This document shows positions 23,550 to 36,377 of a DNA stretch of 64,000 nt, in pieces. The number at the start of each line of letters is the position of its first letter. The stretch's first letter is position 1. The position numbers and the translations under genes are program-made. The DNA comes from Gelatoporia subvermispora B (lineage: Eukaryota > Basidiomycota > Agaricomycetes > Polyporales > Gelatoporiaceae): the NCBI GenBank assembly GCA_000320605.2, contig KB445794.1, positions 2,254,867-2,318,866 on the forward strand, given 5' to 3'. A model generated the notes under the pieces. That model was given only the letters and a program-made list of their open reading frames with translations. It did not search any database and had not been told where the DNA came from.

Positions 23550-24322
23550 ATGTTCTTCATTGTCAGTACTCGTCTGTTGTTCTTTGGTAACTATCCTCAC
23601 TAGTACCTCAGAAAGAGCTATCACATACGATCCTGCTGCACCCATCCTACTTCGGACCGCGGATGCTGCAGTTCCTCGAGTCCAAGCTCTACTCTGACGT
23701 CGAAGGCACATGCTCTGGCCAGTTCGGCTACATTATCGCCGTAGTCTCTATCCTCGACATTGGAAAGGGCATGGTTCTTCCAGGGTCTGGTCAAGCGGAG
23801 TTTGTCACGCGCTACCGTGCCATCGTGTTCAAGCCATTCAAGGGCGAGGTTGTCGATGGTGTAGTCAACAACGTGAACAAGGTGTGTCCACATAAGAAGC
23901 GTGCGGGCCGCTGTGAACGTGAGATTTACGCGGGTTAGATGGGATTCTTTGCGGATGTCGGGCCCTTGACGGTGTTCGTGTCGCATCAGGTAGGTGTACA
24001 GTACTTGCCCTTGTTGCGCTTTACCTACTTGACGCGCCGCAGCTCATCCACCCCGACCTCAAATTCGACCCTAACTCCAACCCACCATCATTCGCATCTG
24101 ACGACCAGGTGCGCCTCACACTGCGTTCCTTTTGCACCCCACCTTTACTCTCCACAGATCATCGAGAAGAACACCAGGATCCGGCTAAAAATCGTCGGCA
24201 CGCGTGTCGATGCGACAGAGATCGTGCGTCATGTTCCCATCCGAGCCACCATTCTCTGCTGACAAGTCGCGCAGTTTGCTATCGGAACAATAAAAGAGGA
24301 CCATCTAGGTGTCATCGAATGA
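23550..24322 (+). CDS. RPB7: RNA polymerase II subunit RPB7
   Basis: RPB7 pairs with RPB4 to form the stalk of RNA polymerase II and binds nascent RNA. The first exon is only 12 bases (MFFI, 23550-23561). After an intron it continues [19 protein letters not shown], then [20 protein letters not shown], giving the SHS2/tip domain. The OB-fold half is encoded by several small exons: [58 protein letters not shown] and finally [15 protein letters not shown], stop at 24322. All of the order, the spacing and the conserved F-x-A-x-G-x-I-K-E-D-x-L-G end match the family, and the length of about 170 residues is standard. It lies 142 bases downstream of the tRNA on the opposite strand and converges with VPS10. 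No lesion is visible. Confidence 0.95.
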
Positions 24323-24906
24323 TGCGCCGGCACTATTCCCTTTCCCGGACCTTTCCGTTTGTCTTGCGCACTGCTGTGTATCCACTATCTGTATTCGCCT
24401 GGCCCTGAAAGCCTACTCTGTACAATACTACTCACCTAAGAGCCTTACTAGATCCCATTGGCATAGGCAGTGGCTGCCGGAGCGCACCGCCTACAGTCTT
24501 GAATGCATTTGAATGTAACAGGCCAGCACTGACCAGCACTGCTCTGTTATCTGGGTCCCACTAAACGATATTAATATGTGCCTTGAACCGCTCACCCGCG
24601 GCAGCCTCGCTCGTGCACAAGAATATGCACACCACGAGGCTCCTTGACGCACTTCATCGCAAGGGACTTGCACTCTGCGTCTATGCATAAGGTACCGAGT
24701 TCAAACGCATGTTAGAGAATACAGGAAACCCGGATTCCGAGGCGGAGCACGACAGCAGATGGATCGACGAAACGAGAGCCCACTAGTACTCCGTTGCATA
24801 TATAAATAGTCCCAGCACCCCCGGTGCACCATTCCCCTCTCCTACGCGGTATATGACACCCTCTCCCGCAATATGTCTTTTACACGTGCTCAAGCATCTC
24901 CAGAGT
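24323..24906. other. Convergent intergenic spacer
   Basis: This spacer holds the 3' flanks of RPB7 and VPS10. No gene, repeat or RNA was recognised. Confidence 0.6.
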
Positions 24907-27900
24907 CTACTCCTCGTCCTCGAACCGCAGGATCTGCGCGTCCTCGTCGACAGGCACGGTCCGGTAGCCAGTCCGCGAGTGCAGCCCGAGAGACACCCCG
25001 CTAAATCGCTCCGCGACCCACTCCCACGCGACACCCGCCAGCCCGAGTAGCGCCCAAGGCACGCTCGCGAGCGTCGCGAGTACGCCAGAGTCGCTATCAA
25101 ACCTGTGATCTCCACCAGGCAGACGGATCGTCCTACAACAAATATCTGTCAACATTCTGCTCACCAACTTGTGAACAAGTTCGGACTCACCCTCTCGCCA
25201 GCCCGCTCCTGCGGTAGTACCAGTAACCAATCAGCGCTGAGAACGTGAACGGTACCGCGATAACCATCATCCAGAAGAAGAATCCGTGGTGCTTAATTCC
25301 CGGACAGACGTGCATCGTGCCATGGTGCAGCTGTATGCCACCCTCGCAACTCGAGTACGGGATCTTACGCCACGCTGTGCGCTCATACCAGTAGTCCTCG
25401 CCGTTCCGGCAGCTGTCGTCCGGTGGGAGCGGTTCTGTCCCTGGCACAAGCACGCATTCGCCCGCGTCGTTCCTGTAATGATTGAACTCGCTGCAAGCGC
25501 AAGTCACGTGAGAAATATGCCGAGTATGAAAAGGGAAGGCGCACCATTCAAAGTCGGACCTTGTGCAGGCACAGTTATTCACGACCTTTTCTTCTGCTTT
25601 CTCTTGATCGCCCACGACGCAGTTGACATCGCGTCTGCGACGGTGGTATAGTGTCTGGAGGGCGCAGTCAGGCAATCTCACACATGCTCAAATTGACACA
25701 TACCTGCCGGCCAAATAAGCATTTCTCCTCGCGCTCCTCGCTCGGGCTCCAAAGCTCAAAGTCATCATGACCGGGGTCTTCGACGCTCAGCACGCCTACG
25801 AATCACAATAGTTATTAATAAAGTAGTCCAAGCAGATGAGATCCAACAAGACGCACATTTTTTGTAGGTCAGCGCCGAGAAATCGACGTGAATCGCGGCC
25901 GATACCGCCCGTCCACGAGGGTAGTACCCCATCAAGATGAAACGCCGGCTCGTGTCGGACGGGACGGTCACGATCGCTTTCACGCGGAACTTCTCGTCTG
26001 TGAACTTGTATTCGCGCCAATGCTGGCCCTCGTCCGTGCTGAATAGCACATGGTCCGTTGGCTCCTCGTCGTTCGCCATGACGAGGATCGAGCCCGAGTC
26101 GCCAAACTCCCAGAGGTGCGCGTCCTTGTGCACCTCCTCCCATGTGAACCCGGCATCGCGGCTCAAGAACGTGTCGCTCTCTGTGTACGGCGCGAGCCGC
26201 TCGCCTACGTTCCCGACTGCCATGAGCAGTCCGGGTACAGACGGCGTACTGTAAGTTGCGCGGGCATCATACCGTTCTGTGTAGCCGTGAATGTGGAGCG
26301 CACATCCCTAGATAGAAATGTGTTCAGTTGGGCCCATCATACAGAGTCAAATCAAGCTTACTGTATGATCACAAGAGTACTTGTTGCCCTGTGAATCGTA
26401 CATGGGAGCGATGAGACGTTTCCATGTCCCACCTATACCACTTGTTCAGCATGATGAGCACCAGACGCCTCATGTACTCACCATCGTTGTGGCTGATTCG
26501 GGACTCAAGCTCCTTACGCCCACTAATGGTGGCATCGCGCGGGTTCGCAACAATATTGACTAGCGCAATCCCATCCAGGCCGATCATTTTCTCGAAGTCG
26601 ACGAAGCCTGCGTCGTTGCGGTTCACGTTGTCGAGGGACACGCTAAAATAGGTCCCGTTCGAGTTGGACTTGAGGATGTGACCCCACCACGGGTTCGGCG
26701 GCTCGGACGTTGTCAAGTGCAGAAACACGGACTGCGTGCTGGACTCTAGGATTGTATACGCCTGCAGGAGCATCAGTATACCACTGAAGATGTATCTGAA
26801 AAGCCCTACATGCTGATCAGGTTTCATCCCTGGAGGGAACAGCCCAGTCGCAAAGGTGATCCCGTCCAGCGAGACTTGCAGATCCAACGACCGTCGCTCT
26901 GCTTGGTACTATCATCCAGTCACTCAGCCACTTTCCACAATCCAACATTCCAAGGCACTCACCTCCGCTACAATAAGGTACTCGGAAAACTTCGCAAAGC
27001 CTACAACATGGTCGAACAGCTTCGTCCGCTTTGAGAAGTACTGGCGCCCGCTGATGAGCTCCAGCGGGTTATCTAACCCGAAGAAGAGCTGCGAGCCCTG
27101 CTTGTTCTTGTACGACTCGCATATGATCTGAGTCGGATCGACACGTAGCTCCGCGTCGCGCGCCCATGCGCAATTGCGCACGTATTTCTCGATGAAATTC
27201 CAGCTACGCCCGTTGTCGCGCGTGTACCAAGCCTCAGTGTGGCATGCCTCACCGAAGTTCTCGCACCCATAATCGCCCGTCCAGATGAGCTGGTCGTGAT
27301 CCGTCGGGTGGAAGTGAAGCACCTGCGAGGTGAACGTGCTCGGAAGGGCCGGTGCGTCCAACTTGTACCATACTCGGCCGGTGCTTGTCGTATAATAGAA
27401 GTATTTTTCGCTTGTGATGAGGTATGCGCGGTCGTTGCTGAACTGATGGTGGTAGAAAGCGACGAAGCGCTGGTCAGGCAGGACTTGCTCCCATGTGTAC
27501 CCTTCACTGGACGACTGGTAGACACGGCCGTCATCCGTGCGGACAAGAATCGTCTACGGAAATGTTCCACTAAGTGATCAGGATTGCACTTCAGCATAAG
27601 TAGCTTACCGTCGAATCTTTGAAATAGGCGAATTGAACCACAGGCGAGGGGAACTCGAACTGAACGCAGCATAAGAGATTGGCAGCATCTACAAGGGTAG
27701 GACCTACGTTTTGATGGATGATCTCTCCCTCCTCCGGTTGAGCTGTCGAAGGAAATCAGATTATACACTACACGTACACAGGATCAAAGCATACCTTGTG
27801 AACACGGCTTTCTGACTGGGTCGTCCTTTTTCTTCCCTGTCCCAGGGTCACACGTGTTCCCTGGGATCAGGCGGTATCCAGAAGACCCATCATACGTGTC

Positions 27901-30176
27901 GTCGGGACTCTCCGCTCTGCATACTCCAGCGGGTATAGGCTCGGGCCCGATTGGCACACACTTGTCGCCCTGTTTGATGTAGTTGAAATCACTGAGAACG
28001 AGAAGTAAGCGGGTGAGAAAGAAAACAGGAAGGGGAAAAACACACCACTCGTAATCTTCATCAGTGCATGGACACCTCTCCTCATGTTCGACTGGATCAA
28101 GGAACTTGTTCCCAACGTAACAGTCCGCGTCGGCTTTGCGGCGATAGTACCATTGCTATTGCACCGAGATGAGCACTACTTGACATTTACCGTGATCAGA
28201 CGCACCTTGTGTCCCATGAGGCACTCGTGACTTGACGAGCGCGCGTGCCACTCTTCGAAATCGCTATCCTCGCACTGGCGCGAGCGTGTCCGCGCAAAGT
28301 CGAGGAAGACCACCGCATATCGCCCAGTCTCCGACGTCTGGTCGCGCCTCGCGATCTGGCCGACGAGGAGGAACTTCTGTGACGTCGAGTCGTCAACCGT
28401 TGTCAGTACGCGCGCGCGCATCTTGACACCATAATTGTACGTCTTCCAAGTGCGCCCAAAGTCAGTCGAGTACCGCACGCTATCTTCGCCCTCCTCGTCG
28501 TTCACCACCACAATGATGCTCCCGGAGTCGCCAAATTCGTACTTGTGCGCATCGAGGCGCACCATGCTCCACGTGACGCCCGCATCCGTGCTGAGGAACG
28601 TGTCGCACTCCTCGTACGGCGCGAGGTACGCGCCGATCGAGCCGACGCCCATCACGAATCCCGGCGCGGGGCTCGAGAACACACGCCCAAAGTTGTGCGG
28701 GAGCGTGACCGAGTGGAGGTGCAGCGAGCACGTCTCGTCGCTCGGGTTGCACGCGATGCGGCGGCCCTCGCTGTCGACCGCGGGCGCGCGAAGGCGCGCC
28801 CAGGAGCGGCCGTCGTCGAACGTGATGCGCGTCTGGAGCTGCTTGGTCGCGCGGCGCGCCTCGACCTCCTCCGCGTTCGCGACGACGTTCGCGAGGCCGA
28901 CGCCCTCGACGCCGTAGAGGTTCTCGTAGTCGACGTACCCCATGTCGTTGCGGTTCGTGTCCTTGAGGCTCTGCACGAAGAACGTGCCGTTCGAGTTGCT
29001 CACGAAGAGCGTGCCGATGCTCGCCTGGTCGTGCAGCAGCACGTCCACCGCGAGCGAGTGCGTCGTGCTCTCGACGACCGTGTACGCGTTCTCGCGCAGC
29101 CGCGCGCTCGACGCGTGCGGGAACTGCGCCTTGGCCCATGTCTTCGTATCGACGGAGACGTAGAGCAGCATCTCGCCTGTGTTACCTGGCGAGAGGTCGC
29201 GCAGCGCGACGACGGCAAACTTGCTCACGATCGCGAGCGCGACGACGCCGCGCGCGTTCTTCCCGATGCCGAGGTCCTCGACCTTGTTCTCGTGCTGGAA
29301 GAAGTCTGTGCTCGAGAACAGCCGGCTAGACGAGAGCGCGTGGATACCCGTCGGGCTCTCCGTGTCGAACGCGACACAGTAGATCAAGTCCGGATGTGCA
29401 TCGTGCTTGAAGTCCTTGCTGCTGTGTGCGAACTGGCAGCGGGACGACTCGCTGAGCAGCATCTGTGGCGTGTCGCTGAACGCATCCTTGGTGTACCACG
29501 TCTGCGGGAGAGGTCAGCATCGGGCGGCTTATAGCGCGCGTGGACGTGTGCTGCGGAACGCAAGGAGAATACGTACCTCGTCGTGGCAGACGGCGCCCCA
29601 GCCTCCCGCCCCGCGGTCGCACCGTGTGCCCTGGTAGAGTATGTACCCGTACTTCGTCGGGTCGGAGTGGAAGGAGAGCGGCTTGGAGACGAGCGCGGGC
29701 TGGAGTGGCATCTGGAAAGAGAGCCATGTCCTGCCGCGGTCGGCGGTGCGATAGTGTGTGGTACCCTTGGTGAGGACGAATGCCTGCGAGGAGCGTCATG
29801 CGTGAAGGTCAATATCGCGAGAGAGGACGCACGTATTGATTATCGAACGGGTGTTCTATGACCATGGTTGCCTCGCCTTTGGGAACGCCTTGCGCAAGAT
29901 TCCAATTCCTGCCCTCATCTGGGGAGACATAGACGTTGCCCTCGATAACGTCATGGTATATGACAGACTACACACGCATAATATGAACTCGCTTGTGTGC
30001 ATGACGAAGGACGATGGACGTACGCTTGTATCCTCGAAGAAGAACAGCCGGGCGGGGAGATTCTGGAAGTAGGTGATGGAAGACTCTGGTTGTGACTGGG
30101 CGGACACAAGGCCAAGGATTGCAACCAGTATGCAGGCTGTCCATAGAAGAATGGCCGTCCTGTGTCGGGGGGCCAT
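24907..30176 (-). CDS. VPS10: Vacuolar protein sorting receptor VPS10 (sortilin family)
   Basis: This type I receptor carries soluble vacuolar hydrolases from the late Golgi to the endosome and is recycled by retromer. The signal peptide ([20 protein letters not shown]...VSA) is followed by two tandem VPS10 ten-blade propellers, each with Asp-box repeats ([42 protein letters not shown]) and its Cys-rich 10CC module. The first propeller spans roughly 28.2-30.1 kb and the second 25.8-27.8 kb. Near 25.25 kb a single transmembrane helix ([21 protein letters not shown]) is followed by YYRRSG and a short cytoplasmic tail. That tail contains GYRTV (a YxxV signal), EDAQIL and the acidic end RFEDEE. 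The two-propeller layout matches fungal Vps10 rather than single-propeller animal sortilin. More than ten short introns are present, and the longest exon (28.2-29.5 kb) alone encodes over 400 residues. Start and stop are both clear. Confidence 0.95.
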
Positions 30177-30335
30177 GATGTGGAGAAGGGGAAAGCGAGC
30201 TCGCTGCGGAGTGCAGCGTGCAGCGCAGCGGTGGCGGAGCGGTGCACTTCGCTCCCGCGCGTCTCGCAAGGCCGACGTGTCCTGCCGCGTCATCCCTTAC
30301 CTGTACTAGATACATTTGTCCACTGCATCATCATC

Positions 30336-30422
30336 GGCCGACTAGCTCAGTTGGTTAGAGCGTGGTACTAATACGATAATCGTGTTATGCCAAGGTCGTC
30401 AGTTCGATCCTGGCGTTGGCCA
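30336..30422 (+). tRNA. tRNA-Ile(AAU) with a 13-nt intron
   Basis: The exons are the same 74 bases as the tRNA at 23311-23407, with the same A and B boxes and AAU anticodon. The intron (30374-30386) is 13 bases and unrelated in sequence to the 23-base intron of the other gene. It begins 160 bases upstream of the VPS10 start codon on the opposite strand. Confidence 0.95.
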
Positions 30423-30444
30423 TAGGCGCCCTTCCGGCTATAGC

Positions 30445-30451
30445 TTTTTTT
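30445..30451 (+). terminator. Pol III oligo-T terminator of tRNA-Ile
   Basis: Seven consecutive T lie 22 bases after the discriminator base of the tRNA at 30336-30422. Confidence 0.7.
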
Positions 30452-31599
30452 CCATGATGTTCTTCGTTTCCGGTCACTTAATTTACATCTTGTCCATGAC
30501 ACATCCATATCATAAGGATAGCTTGAGGTCAGATTGCACAAATACATAAATCGCTGCATTCCATTATACGTCCCGGGTCCCGACTATGTAGCAAACTTAG
30601 GAGAGGGCTTTTGTTACATCCGGGCGACGCGCAGATTACACCTCTGTATTATGTACATCAGGGCTCAGGCCTCCCAGGCGACAAACGGAGAGCGAAAGAA
30701 ACCCTAGCCAGGCTTCGGAACGTAGAATCAGGCAAGAGCGTCGACGAGGCGACAGATAGACATAGACTTAGGAATGGACATTTCCCCGACCACGCTCAAG
30801 GAGCGGCGCGTAGGAGGCAGTGCCGGCACAAGGCACTCGAGATCTGGACGTTCATATTGCGGAGATTTCGAAGTGCCATCTTCCACACAGGAATACCAAC
30901 ACCGGCCGCGTGGTTTTCATGATAGTGAGCCAAGCCCGTCGGTACGACGTGCAGAAGCCACGGAGAGAGCGCAAGCAGAATACGCATGGAAGAAAGCACC
31001 AGAACGTCGAGCACCGTTCGTTTAATATCCGTAGGCTGGTGCCCAGCCATACTTATGTGCAGAAGCAGCGAGGGTGGCCTGATCGGAGCATCCCAAGTGC
31101 AGATCATAAAGGAGCGGCGGCGACATATTGAGGTCCTAGATCAATCCACCGGCCTCAGACCCACGCAGGTGGTCGGAAGCACGAGAAGGATCGCTACCTC
31201 CGCTCTGTCGATTCGCTGCGGCCACGCTCCTGCGAAGCGCAGGCCTCGTGCAGCGTACGGCCTCTCGAGTCGCGCCGAGGTACTTACACGGGCCATTTAT
31301 CCCTTCAATGAAAAGCACGTTCCGCCGATGATCGATTGATCGTCCAATCTCGCTCTCACCCCACACCCTTGCTTCCATTGAGTGCCGTGGGCATCACCCG
31401 ACGCACCGGTTTAAACCAAAGCCGCGTACATCGCGAGAAGAAAATAGGTTTTCTCTGCACGTCCCTGGGTGAATTACGGACCTCACAGCCGGCCTCGCTC
31501 GACATATTCTGCGTGTGCTGCGCCCTGGCCGAGTGCACCTGGGAGCACGTCATGAATTATGCACAAATACTCAATGTACTACAGGATATACCGGTCATC
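30452..31599. other. No supportable gene
   Basis: Only short overlapping frames without motifs were found. This begins the roughly 7 kb gene-free interval that extends to the acyl-CoA synthetase. Confidence 0.5.
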
Positions 31600-34500
31600 G
31601 CTGGTATCTGATTGGGCACAGCCAATGCCGGATGTCCCGAGTCGGTACACCAAGACTTCTCATTCCGAATGAGAGCGCACTCGCTCCAGCACTTCAAGCC
31701 AATGCGTACCAAGCATGGGCCGTTCACATCGCAGATACCACCCCCGCACCGCACAAAGACGGGGGACCCAACGAGGGCCGCGCAATCGCCACAAGGGACC
31801 ACAACCACAAGCACCACCACAGCCTCGCCCTTTCCCGCACCAGGCGCCAGGCTCCGCACCCTTCCCCGCAACGCCAGGCGGCAGCCCGCCCGGCCGATCG
31901 CATAGATACCAATAAAGCCTGTTTGACACGCGCATGGAAGGCACGCCGGGCGCTCTGGATAGCACGAGCGGAGGCTTCCCGCAGGCTGTACCGCACGACT
32001 GCGCGGTGCCAGGAAGCAGGAAGCAACAACGCCAGCACTCTGCGTCGTGGGCGGTAGGCAGCTGTCGCAGGGCGGTGCTCCACGCCGCATACACCGCAGA
32101 TCTGCAGTGAGTCGCCGTACAGGAATCCGAGAAGGGGTCCCCTGGCAGGACATCGAATCGACACACGCGACGACACCAAGCAGGTAAGCAGAGGACGAGC
32201 CGGGCTCCGCACGAGCGGTCGCGAATATGCAGTCGTGGGTGGCCCAGAGACCCCGCGGGCCGCCTCAGAGCATGGAACACGTACACCGTGTTGCTGCGGG
32301 TAGACGTGGGACGGATGCTGCTCTCCAGGACGTGACCAGCGCGTGGCCCCCGAGCTGCTCATAGCTCGCACGACGATACATGCAGTGCGCGGTGCTTCCC
32401 CGCACTGAAGGCCCCACGAGACGATCGCAGTGTCCAACCCCCGAGGCTCAGCATGGGCCCAAGTCGTGCCAGGCGAAAGCAGGACGCAGCGACAAAGCTC
32501 GGGGTGCGTATACGCGACGGCCCAGCCCGCGCGGCCGCTCGCATCATTGAGCTCAAAGCCTGTTTGGCACGCGCGCGGAGGCACGCCGTTCGGCTCTCGC
32601 CATTGGCCAGAGGTCACGAGCGGAGGCGCGTCAGTAGTGCGTCCACCCCGGAGTCGGCCGCGGGGTGCCGTCCCTGAAGACCCTCGAGCGGACATGGCCC
32701 GCATATGAAGTCGGGGCACGGAGCACGGAGCACGGCGCTCGAAGACGTGCCGCGGCTGGTATCCAGGCCGCGCTCGGTGTGTCCTGGAAGCGATGAAGGG
32801 GTCTCGGATCGGGGGGAGCGTGCCGGCCGGGATGAACGCACGATGCGCACTGTCCGCTGCCCACTAGCAAAGACGGTCGAGACCGCCCGTATGCGACCCG
32901 CGGCGCGGTCCAGCAATCTGCGTCGCGGGTCGTGCGGGAAGGACATCATACCCACATACGAAGCACCCACTTGAGGCTCGGAGCGTCGTGCCGCAGCCTG
33001 CACAGTCCTAGCACGCCCAAGCTCTGTGCAGCCCCGATCGATTATCGTGCCCGCACAGAAGGCACAGAAGGCACAGGAGACACCTCGACGGTACGCACCG
33101 CCCGGGATGAACGCAGGCCGCCAAGTCCACTGGCAAGCACTCCCGCGCCGCGGCACACGACGCGCACCCCGCGCTCCGCGTGCGCGCGGCACCGGGAAGC
33201 GCCCCACGCGAGGCTGCACACTGCGCAGAAATGCGGACACCGCTGCCCGACCGGCGACAGGGCCCGGCGGCATCCTGACAAAACGCCCGACAGAGGAAGA
33301 CGACCCGGACGCCGCACGGGCGGCCGTGCGTATGCAATTGTGGGTGGCCAGAGGCTCCGCGGGGCGCCTGAGGGCCTGGGACGCGCACGCTGTGGTGTTG
33401 CGGGTGGGCGTGGGTGGATGCTGCGCCCCGGGATGCTGTCAGCGGACGGCCGTGCCCGGGCTGCTTACAGTCCGCGTTGTGATGCACGGCGCGCACCGCG
33501 CTTGGCGCAACAAAGGTCTGGGGAGGTAGTGATGTGCGGATCCCCGCGATTGCGGCATGAGGGCCCGAGTAACGAGAGTCGAGAGTGGCAGCGAAGGCCG
33601 GGCTGAGCGTATGTGAAGTCTGTACGATTCTGAGCGGGCCAGCCGTCCTTGGTAGTACATGTCGTGTAAGCCGATATTGCGGGCGCCAGAACTATCAGGC
33701 AGGCGTAGCAGGAGCCAGCTGTAACAGGATCCATGTCAGGGCCTAGAACTGAGTATCTGCGTATGTGCGCCTTGGCTGTGCCGTGCCGCGGTGGGCTGTT
33801 CGGCCTCCGGCGCTAGCACGGGGTACGTAGATCGAGCTTCTGGGCGCCGGGACCCGCATACGGCGAGCGAGAGCTGAGTGCGAGTGTGTCAATCGGGACG
33901 GGTTCCCTGGGGAGACTGGGAAGAACGCGATGACACCGAGTAGAGGAGGACGAGCCGGGCTCCGCACGAGCGGCCGTGGTATGCAATGGGGGTGGGCGGA
34001 GACCCCGCGAGGCGCCGAGGCGCGAAACGCGTACGCTGTGGTGCTGCGGGGTGGATGTGGGGTGGATGTTGCGCCCCGGGATGGTGGCAGCGGGACGACC
34101 GTGCCCGAGCTGCTTACGATGCGCGTTGTAATGCACGACGCGCACCGCGATGTTTCGCAGCGAGAATTTGATGAGATAGGAATATTCGGATTCCCGAGGG
34201 TGATGAGAACCCAAGTAGTGCAAGGCGAAAGTAGGAAGCAGCGACAAAGTTCGGGAGACGTATATGCGGCAGTCCACCCCGTTCTGAACAGCCTGGCCTT
34301 CCTTGGTAGCACGTGTCGTGTAAGTCGACATTGCGGGCGTCAGAGCTCTTGGACAGGCGTAGCAGGAGCTAACTGCAGCAGAGCCCACGTCGGAACCTAG
34401 AACTGATCATCCGCACATGTGCGCCTTGTCCGTGCCATGGCGAGCTGTCCGGCCTTCTGCACTAGCGCATGGCATGTATATCGAGGTTCTTGGCGCCAGA

Positions 34501-34600
34501 ACCCTCGTACATTCGCAGCAAGAGCTGATTGCAAGCATGTCAAGCGTGTCAGAGCGTCGCGTACGGGCTGATAGTGCGCCTTCCGCGGAGCAGGCGAGTC
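31600..34600. repeat. Decayed array of about 0.64 kb repeat units
   Basis: The same ordered landmarks recur. The phrase AAAGCCTGTTTG(A/G)CACGCGC starts near 31914 and again near 32555 (641 bases apart). GCTGTGGTG(T/C)TGCGGG followed by TGCGCCCCGGGATG occurs near 33389 and again near 34035 (646 bases apart), with a diverged counterpart near 32288. GAGCCGGGCTCCGCACGAGCGG occurs near 32195 and 33953. CTTGGTAG(T/C)AC(A/G)TGTCGTGTAAG occurs near 33648 and 34300, and GCGCCAGAA with its flanks also recurs. Units are GC-rich, diverged and interrupted (the 32.2 to 33.3 kb step is about 1.1 kb). All long open frames here, up to 331 residues, are by-products of GC-richness and overlap in several frames. 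No transposase or reverse transcriptase motif is seen. Confidence 0.7.
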
Positions 34601-35048
34601 GCCCGACCACGCTGTACGCGAGCCTGAGTGCGTAACGCACATAATGCAAATGCGAGACCGCAGCAAAGCGCTGGGCGCGACGGAGATCACTGAAACGGCG
34701 ACATGGAGTCAAGAGACGGAGAGAGCGGGGTCTCTCTACTCCGTGGGCGACAGATGCGGAGACGTGCCAGTGTTTCGCGTGTCCAGCTTACGAAGTCCCA
34801 ATAGACGTCGGGCGAGCATATTTGCCAGCGGTGTTCTTGAGCGGACAGCGGGCAAAAGCCGGGCCCGACAGGTTTTCGACGAGAAGCGCCAGGAGCGACA
34901 GAGCGCATTGTATCGAGGCCAGTCGAGCGTAGGCAGAAAGCAGCGGCCACCCCTCGCTGGCGCCGCGCCCGGATGGACAGAATACGCCAGTGCGACACCC
35001 TGCGTATACTCTATCGGGGCGCCCGGCACCTCCCTCCTCGGGCCCCTC
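34601..35048. other. GC-rich flank without a gene
   Basis: The sequence between the repeat array and the left inverted repeat contains long frames in several phases, a composition effect, with no recognised motif. Confidence 0.4.
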
Positions 35049-35240
35049 CACTGCGTTAAACGCCGGGCGACACCCCTCCCGGAATGTGCCCCGACATCCG
35101 GTATTCCGGCCACATGCCAGCCACATGCGCCCCGGATAACACGAAATCCAGCATGTGGTCGAAATGAGCCCCGATCCCTCACATTCCGGCCATATGCTGG
35201 CTTAGGTGCCGGCCATATTCCGCTCAGATGCTGGATCCGC
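35049..35240 (-). repeat. Left arm of a diverged inverted-repeat pair
   Basis: Read on the minus strand, this matches the plus strand of 36378-36521. The last 22 bases (35049-35070) are an exact reverse complement of 36500-36521, and the preceding 150 bases align with gaps. The recurring words CATGTGG, GCCGGAAT and CATTCCGG appear in both arms. Confidence 0.6.
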
Positions 35241-36377
35241 CCAATTTGGGTTATACGGAATATATTCCAGATTTACTAGCGAGATATTGGTAGCCCTGTA
35301 CCCGCCGTTCATTCAGCCCTGCTTTCTGTGATTTGCAGTATATATTACGCTTCCGTATACTACTACAGTACATGGGTCGTGCTATTCGTCACCAGGCTGA
35401 GAGCCTCAGACAGACTTCTGCGTCGAGGGCAGGTCTGAGGTAGGCAGCGAAAGCGTCCATGTCAAAACCTACCCTTTAGCCCATCGTGTGCTCACCGCTA
35501 TAGTGCAGTGCCTTGATAGTGGGATCCTGGTTCATCTGTAGACTCATGTGAGGTGCCCGCAAGACATGACTAGGGGAGAAAAGACACAGACTAGTATTTC
35601 CTCGCGAGGACTAATCATTGAGATAGTCGTCGCACCACAAGTAAACGAAAGTCGCCAAGGGTCCTAAATAATACTTGTAGCTGTGGTAATTCGATGGCAT
35701 TAGTCACGCATGCATATAGCCACCATAAAGAACACCTCACTGGGTTCAACAGCGTCTCCCAGCCGGAATCTACTAGTCGCGCATCGAGAAGTCAATATTT
35801 ATCTCCTGATGGGTAAGCATAATAGGAGTACTTACCATGGTTCTACTCCAAGAAACTCAAGACTTCGCTATAGTAGTCTTCACGGTGTACTCTCCTAGTC
35901 CACAAGTTCTGCGGTCAGCAACAGCGGCTACGACCCAGGGCTAACGGTCAACGGGATGACTCACATTACGATCTACTTCTCAGCTGCAGCTTAGCAAATG
36001 CGGTGCAAAGTATATCGCCACGTAGACGTACCGAGCACACCTCCGCCCTCTGCCCTCCATTCCGAAACCCGGATAACGACTACCTAGCAGCCAATGTTAC
36101 TCTGTGAAAGAAGAGCCAAGTAGTGCTGATAAGCGTAGCTCACGATCCTAGAGGACTGATGGTTGCAGAGTAAATCTGTGGAAGATGGTGGTAGATGGAC
36201 AAGAGTCAGAGACTGAACGTGAACGTTCGAGCCGTGGTTGAAGTAGAGTGAAGTCACAGACGTCATCGCTTTGACAAGTCTATGGTATTTTCGGGTTGGG
36301 GGTTATCGTACAATATTCGGGAAGAAAACAGATATTATGACACAGCGTGGTAATTCTAGATTCTCTCTGGGTAGAAT
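35241..36377. other. AT-richer segment enclosed by inverted repeats
   Basis: About 1.1 kb lies between the two arms. It contains no open frame with recognisable motifs and its base composition contrasts with the GC-rich sequence on either side. Confidence 0.5.

Noticed and set aside
28545..29534. 329-residue open frame on the plus strand
   Set aside because: It lies antisense to the largest VPS10 exon and is open only because of GC-rich codon use; the minus frame carries all VPS10 motifs.
31724..32719. 331-residue minus-strand frame
   Set aside because: It lies in the GC-rich repeat array, is one of several long overlapping frames, and its sequence is not preserved between repeat units.
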